NCBI RefSeq assembly: GCF_042100115.1
Contig: NC_091276.1
Coordinates: 372,001 to 436,000, forward strand
Length of the DNA: 64,000 bases
Origin: Alternaria dauci
Taxonomy: Eukaryota; Ascomycota; Dothideomycetes; Pleosporales; Pleosporaceae
Direction: 5' to 3'
Positions 22,246 through 31,700 of the stretch are shown one piece after another (the stretch's first letter is position 1; each line of letters begins with the position of its first letter). The translations under genes and the position numbers were made by a program. Under the pieces are notes generated by a model. That model saw nothing but the letters and a program-made list of their open reading frames with translations. It searched no databases and was not told the origin of the DNA.

Positions 22246-24979
22246 ATGTCACTCCAGAGCGCGGCAGACGTGCCGCTCCTCATCACCTCTCCGAACTCAT
22301 CCTCGGAGCGCCGTGTGTCCCCGTCGTGGTCACTTGCTCAACTCAAGGCCCGTCTCGAGCCCATCACCGGTGTTCCCGCCAGCAGTCAACAGCTGTCGCT
22401 GCGCGTTGGCTCTCAAAATGCCGTCGCTCTCATCGCTCCGGATGAGGAACAGACGCGTCTTGCTGCCTTCCCGCTGCAGCCGTATGCGGAGATAACCGTA
22501 AGTGCCTTTCCTGCTTTCTCATTGCACCGTTGCCGCAGCCCTGTCCTGGGCCACTCTACTCTGCGGCCCTCTCGCGAGCTGCCACATCTCTCCCACCCCG
22601 GCTCGCCCCTCTACTTCCTTGTATCTGTCTCGTCTACGCCCAAGCTTAGCAGTTTCATGCGTCATGCCTCCCATGTTCCCCATTCGTTGTCAAGGCCGAC
22701 GTTGAGGCTGTGGACGTCAGTCAGCCCATGCCTGCAGCGCTACATGCCCCGCAATGCCCCTCCTCGATTCTCCAACCCAGTTATGTCAGCCTTGGCAGAG
22801 CGATCCGCGCGGAAGCCCTCCTTCATTTCACCTGCAATTACCACATCATCACGAAGCGCTGGGCTCCCTTTGGCACTCGGCATCGAGTACCGGTCATTTA
22901 AACTTTGAGCATGCTGAACAACCTTTCTCTGCTGCTTGCCATTTCCTTCTCGGCCCTTCGGCCTTACTCGACGCCTGTCTTTGCCTCATGATTCATCCCC
23001 ATCCATGTACCGGCGACCAGCTAGAGCAATCTCAACTGGCGTCTCCGAGCAAATGAATCCTCCCAGACAGGCTTCCGTGCTGACCAGGCAAATCTAGGTC
23101 GTTGACACACGTCCTCCTGCTGCACGAACTGACTTTACCGATCTGTCGTCCGTTGAAAAGTATGAAATGCCTGTTGCAGAGTACGAGAATCGGACCGATA
23201 GTGTTCTTGCATGGAAGAAGGCGCAGAAACTGGGTCGTTTTGACCCAGATGCTCCCAGTATTGAGCAGCAGAAGATCCGCGCTTCAGAGCGGGAAGTAGA
23301 AGAAAGAGGTAAGCCACATGATTTCCCGCTTGTCCCACCTCACCGTTGAGCCGTACGCTGTGGCAATGGAGATTCTGGAGCCCGCAGAACAGCCTTGTCA
23401 CGATCCATGCTGTTCAAATGTACAAACCGGAGATGCTTCAAATACTTCCCAAAACGGATGGCTGCAGACACCCAACGCCACTCAACACTCGCCTCACCAG
23501 AGCAGGATCCCTCGTGTCTCAGCCTGTCATGATCATGTCCAACGAGGAAATGTGCGCGAAGGCAACCAATCTCCCGTACAAAACTGTCGTCTTACTACGC
23601 CTATCCTATATGATTGCCTCTTTCAAGCACGCCCTGCGTCTAGTCCTTGGCCTAGGCCTCCGTAGCCGACGTCACAGCGTTTGAAGATGGATCCATCCAG
23701 GACATGTACAAGATGAGCTGTACCACTTGGTAATCGCTTACTACCACGGCTGGTCGTGTCCAACGCTGTTGTCGCCCCACTAGTTACCCGTTCTGGCAGG
23801 GACCAGGCCGCGGGAAAGGAAGTCGCCGAAACTCAAAATTCCAAAAGTGATCGCCGGTCCCTTTGCCATCAGCCTCATTCTCCGGCTTCATTCGTCAGCA
23901 GTCCGCCGACAATTCATTTCACCACCAAATACACTTTGACACTACGAAGACATATCTTGTTTAGATGTCGAGATCGTGTCTCGCCTCTCCTAGGCTCCCG
24001 AGATCGCCAATGGTGTTTTAGACGCGGGCCGCACCATGCAAGATGCGATGGCTCTAAACTATAGTCATTGCTCCGCATAACACCACTCGCCGCTTCGCAT
24101 ATTATCATACTCATGGTTTACCTATACGAGATTTGTTGATGCGACGCGACGATCCGACGCCGATTCCATGTTCTCGCCTGAGGGACGCCTGAGGATGACA
24201 TTGGGCACATCTGCATTCGTTTCAAGCCTCAGGCCGCTTCCCCGCTTGAGCCTCTGCTGCGCTGCCGCCACAGCTCAGCGAGCAGGGCGCTTGGTGGGAT
24301 TGAGCGAGACGTGATCGGTGTGCGCACCTGTGTTGTCCCGGCATACGCGATCCTAGTAATCAACATGCCGCCGCCGGGAGCCGGGACGTTTTGTCGACTC
24401 GCGGCTCCATGCCGCTCTGGACTTTGCTGTTTCCCTCTCTCACCTTGTCTCGCTTTGATGACGCCGAAGGATCGATAACCAGCCACGGGATGAACAGCGA
24501 TTATCAGTGTGGCTCCGCCAAACCGAACACAGCACCTTCTGCGCGCCCCCCTCGTACGATGCTCTAACCTGATGCAAACATGACCTTCTCTTCTCCCAAA
24601 GCATCTTCATCCTTCCTGCCACTCGCCAACTACGTCCCTCCTATATATTTTCAGCCTCTGAAGCGAGACCCCGACTAATCATTTCCAAATCCAAACAGGT
24701 CTCTCTCTCAACCGCCGCGTCCGCCTGCTACCCGCATCTGACGCTCGTCGCGGCACGATATCCTACATTGGCCTTGTGCCTGAGATTCCGGGCATTGGCG
24801 TGTGGATCGGTGTCACGCTGGACGAGCCGACGGGCAAGAACGATGGCAGTGTCAAGGGTAAGCGGTATTTTGAGTGTGGCGCCAATTGCGGTGTGTTTGT
24901 GAGGCCGGAGCGGTGTGAGGCTGGGGATTTTCCGGCGCTCAATGAGTTTGGGGATGATGAGGATTTGGAGGAGTTGTAA
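22246..24979 (+). CDS. alp11: Tubulin-folding cofactor B (UBL plus CAP-Gly)
   Basis: Cytosolic chaperone that, with cofactor E, handles alpha-tubulin during heterodimer folding. Exons 22246-22497, 23098-23308 and 24699-24979 give 247 aa, the usual TBCB size. An N-terminal ubiquitin-like domain (residues about 8-84) is followed by the conserved linker ([22 protein letters not shown] begins near residue 98). The C-terminal CAP-Gly domain (about 160-230) contains the diagnostic [13 protein letters not shown]. The protein ends in an acidic EDLEEL tail, like the EEY/EEL tails that CAP-Gly domains bind. The introns are 600 and 1390 bp, extreme for this genome. The splice sites are good: GTAAGT and GTAAGC donors, with branch-like CTGAC and CTAAT 14-20 nt before the acceptors. 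Frame and domain order are restored exactly, so the model is firm. Confidence 0.93.
22498..23097 (+). other. Intron 1 of the TBCB gene (600 bp)
   Basis: Phase 0 intron with a GTAAGT donor and a TAG acceptor. The reading frame of exon 1 stays open about 400 bp into it, which can mislead gene callers. The conserved linker resumes only at 23098. Confidence 0.85.
23309..24698 (+). other. Intron 2 of the TBCB gene (1390 bp)
   Basis: Phase 1 intron between the linker exon and the CAP-Gly exon. At 1390 bp it is roughly 25 times the typical intron here. I recognise no gene or transposon inside. The branch-like CTAAT lies at 24675-24679. Confidence 0.85.
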
Positions 24980-25022
24980 GGAGGTGGGTGTCTGTGTATG
25001 TGGGGTCGAGTGGGCTTGTTGT

Positions 25023-25044
25023 GGGGGGGGGGGAGGGGGGGGGG
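25023..25044 (+). repeat. G11-A-G10 homopurine tract
   Basis: Eleven G, one A and ten G in a row, 44 bp past the TBCB stop codon. A tract like this can fold as a G-quadruplex in DNA or in the TBCB 3' UTR. Confidence 0.85.
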
Positions 25045-25143
25045 AGCAGATGGGTATGGTGAGGTGTGATAGTGGAGTCAGAAATTAGAGAAACTCGGTG
25101 TTTATTATTGCATTACTTTCATCTGGATATGCGTCGCATGGGA

Positions 25144-25144
<1 letters not shown>

Positions 25145-25177
<33 letters not shown>
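25145..25177 (+). repeat. (AC)n dinucleotide microsatellite
   Basis: Uninterrupted AC repeat of about 16 units. Confidence 0.95.
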
Positions 25178-25180
<3 letters not shown>

Positions 25181-25425
25181 ATGATGCCCGAGTAGAAAGC
25201 GAGATCATACAAAAATGAATCGAAACCATTGTACCACATGATTTTCACCCATCTCGGTAATATCCATTACAAGGAGACTCGTCATCATCACCACCTACTT
25301 GCCAACAGCAACGTGTCGCAGCTACAAAACGACCCCAAAAAAAGCCAGCTGGTCAGCACATTGTAAGAAGAACGAGAGATAAACCCCTACCCCTACCTAC
25401 CTAACTTACTCCTCTCTCTCCCTAT

Positions 25426-25445
25426 CTCTTCTTCTTCTTCTTCTT
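25426..25445 (+). repeat. (CTT)n microsatellite
   Basis: Short CTT/TTC tract at the edge of a CT-rich stretch. Confidence 0.8.
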
Positions 25446-25923
25446 TGCTTCGCAATATACGCCGAATGTATACCCAGACCCAAGTAGGACGAACAAGAAA
25501 GCAGAATAAAACAAGAGAAAAGAGAGCAACAGGCAGTAAGAAATCCAAAAGAAGAAATCCTTCTCTACAGCTTCACCGTCATTACTCTCTTTTCTTGGGG
25601 GTGACATGGACACTTTTCTTCTACCTATACCTAAAACTGCTCCTTGTGTCAAATCCTCTTTCTTGTACTTTCGATTCCATCATCTCCTTCACCTATTTAC
25701 ATCCACACTGTACTCTATATCCAACAAACATCATATCCTCAATCATACACTCTCACTCACAAAGAAATAAAATACACTTGAACATTCACAGACTAACGTA
25801 TCCCCACTCATTCCATCCCATCTCATCCCATCATCATCCATATCCATATCCATACCCAACCAAACAAACACCGAGATCCCCATCACCACATCACCCCCCT
25901 CACAACCCACTACTACCCACAAG

Positions 25924-28757
25924 TCACTTCTCCAAATACCCATTGCCCCCCAACCACTCCCGCACAACCCCCGCATCCCTCCCCTTCCAGCTCGCAAAAC
26001 TACGAATCGTATCATCCACAACCTCCAACCCCTTATTAAACCCCCTCGTATCCTTGCCCTTAAAGAACTCCACAATCTCATCCGCAACCTCCACATCCGT
26101 TAACTTATTCAATCCAAACCTCAAAAACCTCTCCAGCACAACCGGGTTTCCCGAAAGTGCCGGGTAAACCTTCGAGTCCCACTCATCTCTCACATACTTC
26201 CACACCTCGTTTCTAACCTTTGAATTATTCGCCAGCGCAATAACAGAAGAGTGTTTATCCTGCATGGCCACCTTGTCCGAAAAGACAAAGTCCATGACTT
26301 GCTTCGCCAACTCAGGCGTTTGCACACGGCCCAACGACCCCAAGCAAATCTCCTTGCCATCAATAGACGTCGTATTCAAATATTCATTCATGACCGCCTT
26401 GAGCGCCGGCTCCCCACGATTCTTAATCGCAGTCGCAAAGACAGCTCTACGGAGCGAGGGGTGAATCGCCTTGGTATCGCCTTTCTCAACATACGCGTCG
26501 AAGCGCTTCAATGCTTCGTCGACGGTGGCCTGGTGACCGACGATACCAGCAGACAGGAGCAGACTAGCGCGCAGCTGGCCAACGAGGTAGCTCTCGCCGT
26601 CGCGGAATTCCCAGCCGACCTTCTCGACAGCCGGTGTGATGAGCTTGAGGTGGTATTTCCTCAGCCCCTCGCTAATCTCCTCGTTGCCGGAGAAGACACT
26701 GCGGACGTTGCCGATGTTGGTGAGGATCTGAGACCTAAGAGTAAGAGTACAGAGTCAGCATGTATTCCACATATAGTCCGTACAAGGACATCAACTCACC
26801 AGACCAAGTAATCAGATTCGTCCTGGAAGCGCTCCGCCAGCGCGAGCAAGCCGGCCGTAGATCCATAGCCCGCGACCGCATTCGCATACGCATCGCCCAC
26901 GAGACCAATCTTGTCCTGTACGGTGAGCTGATCGCGGTCCTCGCCGAGCTTCTTAAGGCGGTCAGCGGGGTAGTTTGTGCGATAGAAGCCAGTAAGGTCC
27001 TTGTTCAGCAGGTAAAAGCCCTCCTTGACATCACGAATCGTATCCTCCTTCTGCGTCAGAGCAGTCGTCTTGTGCACCTCGGCGGTAGACGCAGACTCGC
27101 CCGTGTGCAGACCCAACGGGATCCACCACGTCGTTTCGTCCTCCTCGGGCTTGACGTTGCCAGCCAGCAAGAAGCGTTGCTGGCGCAGGCCAATCTGACC
27201 GGGCTCTTCGGCAACGGTGACGACCGGGAAGCCGATTCTGCGGACCCACAGGTCCATGAAGGTGTTTACGTTCTGGCCAGACGCCTTGCTCAAGGCAGAC
27301 CACAGGTCGTTGGTCGTGGCGTTGGAGTACTGGTGAGCCTTGAGGTAGTCGGCTACACCCTGGAGGAAGACCTTCTCGCCGAGATGAGCGCTCAGCATGC
27401 GGATGACGGAGGAGCCCTTGAGGTAGGAGATGTGGTCAAAGATCTGGTCGACCTCGAGGCCGTCGTATACGGGTACTTCAATAGGATGCGAGGTTCGGAG
27501 CGCGTCGAGGGCAAAGGCTTGTTGCACGGAATCAGTCTAGAAGACGGGTCAGCGGGCTGTTAGAGCAGATACCTCGAGATTTATGACGCACAACAAACTG
27601 TCCCCACACGTTCCATTCTGGGTAGAGGTGATCAATGGCAAGCCATCCAACCCATGTTGCGAAACCCTCGTTCAGCCAGAGCTCACTCCACCAATCCATG
27701 GTAACGAGGTTACCAAACCACTGATGGGCAAGCTCGTGAGCGACAACGTAAGCAACCCTGTTGCGGTAGCTATCGGCAGAGGTGGCAGGGTCGAAGAGCA
27801 CGGCAGTAGTCCTGTAGGTAATGAGACCCCAGTTCTCCATGGCTCCGTGCGAAAATTCGTGCACAGCCAGCAAATCCACCTTGGGCAGCGGGTAGTCGAT
27901 CTGGAAGACCTCGGAAAAGTAATCCACAATCTTGTGGCAGTTGTCCAGCGCAAAACGTCCCTGCTCCTTCAGGCCACGGGTAGTGTAGACGCGGACGGGA
28001 ATGTTCTTGCCATTGTACTTGCGCTCGGTGTGCGCCTCGACGTACTCAAAGTCGCCAATCGCCCACGCCAGGAGGTACGTCGACATGATGGGCGACCGCT
28101 CAAACACGACTGTGTGGAAACCGTCCCGCTTGCTAGGCTTGATCTCCTTCTCCGGCATGTTGCTGAGCGCGACCTGGTCCTTGGGCACTTCGAGCTCGAC
28201 GTCAAAGGTCGCTTTCAGGTTTGGCTCGTCGAAGCAGGGGAAAGCGCGGCGGGCGTCACAGGCCTCGAATTGGGTGCTGAACATGTAGTGGAACTCGTCG
28301 TCCTTGGCCACGGAAGCGGGCACGTCGCCCTTGGGCTTGTACTTGGAGCGGTAGAAGCCGGCCATGATGTTGTTGACGAAGCCCGAGAAGCTGATGGAGA
28401 GCTGGGCCTCGCCCGTGTAGGTGACGCTGTCGCCAAAGTCGAGCGTGACTTGCTGTCTCTTCTCGTCGTAGGAAATGTCCTTTGCGGAGAATGTCTTGTC
28501 GCCGGCCTTGAGCTCAGCGGTGTGGAGCTTGAGCTGGTGCGCGTTGAGGACGAGCGTGCTGAAGCCATCCTTCTTTGTGATGTTGGTCGTAATGTCGACG
28601 GTGCCCTTGTAGCCAAAGCTGCCACCGAATTCAATGTCGTGGAGGGAGAGGGCGTAGTGCGAGGGTTTGGCCCTGGATGGTATCGTCAGCTATCCGCCTG
28701 TAGTAGTAGAGATGGCAAGACTGACCACGCGGGGAGCACATCGCGGTCCGAGGCCAT
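25924..28757 (-). CDS. APE2: M1-family zinc aminopeptidase (Ape2/Aap1 type)
   Basis: Removes N-terminal residues from peptides. Exons 28757-28726, 28672-27592, 27536-26800 and 26734-25924 give 886 aa, the usual length of the puromycin-sensitive/Ape2 group. The introns are 53, 55 and 65 bp. The GAMEN exopeptidase motif is at residues 287-291. The zinc site HELAH is at 323-327 with the third ligand Glu at 346 (NEGFA). The conserved start of the cytosolic form (MASDRDVLPAW..KPSHYALSL) is present. The C-terminal ERAP1-like helical region is complete (LVGQLRASLL, ending GGNGYLEK). The frame is open upstream to another ATG at 29174. The extra 139 residues are Ser/Arg-rich with an RTRSFSST-like end typical of mitochondrial presequences, so two start sites may make cytosolic and mitochondrial forms. 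I chose the downstream ATG as the certain one. Confidence 0.94.
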
Positions 28758-29428
28758 GTTGACGAAGCTGCTGGTGACTTCGCTCTGACAAAACCTCTTT
28801 TGTATGCCAAAGGTGTTTGTGGCAGCGACCGCAAACTTTGGTCTGAGGCGTAATTGCGTGCGTGGGGCAGATTCAGCCTCTCTAGGTGTAGAGGAGAAGC
28901 TTCTAGTGCGGAAGAGGTGGGCCGAGGAGATGTCCAAGTGGGGGAGAGGTGAAGGGGCAGAAAGCAGACGCGTCGGGATGCTCGTCGTCACTCTGCTGCG
29001 AGTCAATTGTCGAGAGCAGAGTCTCGCGGAGGCGGATAGAGCAGCCAGGGTGAAGGGGCAGAGAGGGGAAGGGGAAGCTATGCAATCAATTGGTACTGGG
29101 CGAGACGGTGCGTCTGCATGTGTGTAGACGTGGAGGGGAAGGTGCGCGTGCGGCACGCCAAATGCCCCACCCACGTCGCCATCCCTGCGTCTACGGCCTA
29201 GCGCGGGGTCTTTTCCATGTCTCTATACTGCTTTGAGATGTCATGATGCTTGGGATTCAGAGTCATGTGACGTCTCTCGCGTATGCACTGCTGAGGAGCA
29301 GTCGTCCCCAGACAGCCGCATCCCATGGACGCCATGCACATGCTCCAGTCCACGCCCGCGATGCACACATCCCAGCCCATCACGACACCAAAGAGTCATA
29401 TCCTCCTCCCTCTGCCATCCCTCTCCGC

Positions 29429-29911
29429 CTAGATCCGGATCAACACATCCAAACACTGCACCCTCCACTCCTTCTTCCCCAACAACCCCTTGACCCACTC
29501 ATAACTCTGTCCCTCGCTCCCACCCGCCTGTCCCAGCCCACCAACCCTCCCCTTGACCCCCTCCACCGCCGCCTTCACCCCAGCCTTGGCCGTCGCATTC
29601 ACCGCCTGCGCCAGCACGCTAGCGCTCTCCGCCACGGTCCCGTTCAGCGCCAGCTCCGCGCTATCCGACAGCGGCGCATCAAACCACGGCGTGTGAAAGT
29701 CGAAGAGGGCGACGACGAGGATGAAGAGGAGGAGGCTGCAGTACACGCACGGCCGGTTCAGTAGGTATGTGGCCGAGATGAAGAGGACGAGGTAGACGGG
29801 CGAGGCGTGTGTTCGTAGTCTGTGTGTGTTCTGTTAGAATGCGATGCGCCGGGAGCGGCGAGGTACTTGCAAGAAGAAGAGAACTGGAATCCAGCTCCGT
29901 AGGCAGAACAT
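29429..29911 (-). CDS. Small two-TM membrane protein of unknown function, with a probable GC-AG intron
   Basis: Not recognised by family. Exons 29911-29871 and 29819-29429 give 143 aa. The first exon encodes a hydrophobic start (MFCLRSWIPVLFFL). The second encodes two membrane segments (PVYLVLFISATYLL and VYCSLLLFILVVAL), an NGT site and an Ala/Gly/Val-rich amphipathic tail (ASVLAQAVNATAKAGVKAAV). The frames join only if the intron starts GCAAGT and ends CACACAG, that is a GC-AG intron of 51 bp with a CTAAC branch site 14 nt before the acceptor. GCAAGT is the known consensus for GC-AG donors. A GT donor four bases further on either breaks the frame or forces a 36-bp intron. It lies 254 bp upstream of the long form of the aminopeptidase, on the same strand. 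Confidence 0.65.
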
Positions 29912-30568
29912 GGCGTGTTGTTCCCTCTGCCCCCAGTCGTTGCGCCGGTCGTGTGAGCAGCGCGCACTTGTCGGCGATAACAACAAGTCGAGGGTGATTC
30001 TGCGTGAACGGCTTCAGAGGTGCTGACGAATGCGACAATTTTAAAAAAGACTAGGTCGGTCAAGGTAAAGCAGCGAACGGATGAAGAAGGAACAAATGCG
30101 TGTGTATGGGCTTGGGATAAGGAAAAGGTCGGAGGGTGTTGCTGACTGCGGCTGCGGCTGCGAAGCGTAGTCCGGAGTTACTGGCGGCGGCCGCCCGATA
30201 CTTTAGCGCCTTTTCCATTGGCCGCGCCCTTCCTTCACCCGCCCACAGGGCTGAGCGTCAAGCAACCTGCACGCCACAGCCCGTCGCGCATCCCATGCAT
30301 GCAGTCTGCTTTTCACGTGTCTCAGCCGCATCGCATCCTTCACTCAATGCAGCAACATATTCATTTCTTACAAGGTATCTCCTACATGCTCGTCACCCGT
30401 CGCGTTACGTCTAGCTTGCCCAGCCAGTCGATTGTCCTGTTTTCCTTTCCTAAAATGCCCCCAGATGCCAAAACGCCCTCTTAACAGATATGCCGATACA
30501 CGGAGCAATGGGGCCGAACTCGGCCACCAACAGCAGAAAGAGAGCAGCGTCCCTGCGCGCGCGGGGGT
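29912..30568. other. Intergenic region between the small membrane-protein gene and ERD2
   Basis: Both neighbours are on the minus strand, so this holds the promoter of the small membrane-protein gene and the 3' UTR of the KDEL receptor gene. No gene is supported. Confidence 0.5.
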
Positions 30569-31418
30569 CTATACAGGCAGGTTGAACTTCTTGCCTTGGA
30601 TGACCCTAGATTATGTTAGCAAGCCGACCAATACCTCCGTACACTCCTGAAAACTCACTTTGTGTAGTAAATGTAGAAAAAGTCAGAGTATAGAATCGTC
30701 TGGATGATGCCCGCAATCACCGCAATGGGATCGTAGAACCGGGGCACCTCGCGAAAGTAGCGGTAGATCCAGTTGGGAATGTACAGAGCCCGGTAGGCGC
30801 CCAGCGCAAATAGGTAGTGCGTCGTAATCGTCTCCGCCTCGCCCGTCCGCTGCAGCATGAAGAGCTGCGGCAGAATGGCAACCGACTCGAGCCAGATGGA
30901 AAAGGCCCAGAGTATCTCGGTAAAGGTGTATTTGTAAGGGAACAGTATCGCCAGCACCGCGCTCGCGCCCAGCAGGTATTGCACCTTGAACGTGTCGAGA
31001 TTCGGGTCGTGAGTCGGCTTGTAGTCGTTGAGCATGAGGTAGACGGTGTAGGCCGAAGTGCTGATGAAGATGATTTTGAAGACCGTGTTATAGAGCGACT
31101 TGGGTTCGTAAAAGGTCCAGAGCAGGTCGACATAGCGCGTGAGATAGACGACCAGGTAGAGGAATTGCGATTTGAACGAGATGCCAGATGCGCTCTGCGA
31201 ACACGTCAATTGATGCGGCGCATTGCTTGTGCACGAGAGATGAACATACGCTAGACTTCTTCATCTTGTGCAGCAGAATCAGGATGGACAGCAGGTGGGA
31301 TAAATCCCCTAGACCGTGTTAGCATTCCCATCAATACACAACAAAGCACTCTGTTGAACAACACCCCAGAAGAGCTTTTGCTACCGCGCAACTTACCCAA
31401 CAGTCGGAAGAGATTCAT
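30569..31418 (-). CDS. ERD2: ER-lumen protein retention (K/HDEL) receptor
   Basis: Seven-helix Golgi/ER receptor that retrieves H/KDEL-tagged ER proteins. Exons 31418-31397, 31308-31250, 31194-30659 and 30605-30569 give 217 aa, the family size. The introns are 88, 55 and 53 bp. The family signature is clear: MNLFRLLGDLSHLLSILIL at the N-terminus, ISFKSQFLYLVVYLTRYVDL, SAYTVYLML, ILWAFSIWLESVAILPQL, the TGEAETITTHYLFALG block, RALYIPNWIYRYF, and a C-terminal FFYIYYTK helix followed by VIQGKKFNLPV. The first exon is only 22 nt, so the start is easy to miss. It is divergent from the GH85 gene, 282 bp away. Confidence 0.96.
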
Positions 31419-31700
31419 CATCGCGGGCTATGCGTCGCTGGTCGCAGCGGAGATTCACGGGCAGCGGGTTGGACGACTCGAGGCGTGGTGGAAGGGCGTG
31501 GGTTTGGTGTGCCTGAGCATAAAAAGACACGTTCCGACTGCTGCATCACCGTAGGGATGGGAGCTGTGCATCCTTGCGTGCCAAGACACGCCCCCTGTCG
31601 CCTCACGTCATTCCGATCGCCGCTACCCCCCGTAGTCCATCCGCAGGCGTTCGCCGTTGCTCATCCACGCGACGTTCCTTGTACGGTTGATGATATTACG

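Larger units (their letters stand above)
24980..25923. other. Convergent intergenic region with G-tracts and microsatellites
   Basis: It lies between the 3' ends of TBCB (+) and the aminopeptidase (-). It contains two long G runs (25023-25044), an (AC)n repeat and a (CTT)n repeat. No gene is supported. The open frame at 25445-26167 (+) overlaps the aminopeptidase C-terminal coding region and is low-complexity. Confidence 0.55.

Noticed and set aside
22498..22908. Continuation of TBCB exon 1 as a 220-aa protein
   Set aside because: A GTAAGT donor at 22498 ends the UBL domain exactly, and the conserved linker and CAP-Gly exons follow downstream.
25445..26167. 240-aa plus-strand frame
   Set aside because: It runs over CT-rich non-coding DNA and the antisense of the aminopeptidase C-terminus, and is rich in Pro, His and Ser.
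26251..28788. Long plus-strand frames (up to 401 aa) over the aminopeptidase
   Set aside because: They are antisense shadows of a strongly conserved M1 peptidase with GAMEN and HELAH motifs.
31485..31700. 72-residue N-terminal extension of the GH85 enzyme
   Set aside because: Cys/Pro/Arg-rich text without conservation features. The later ATG directly precedes the family-like start.
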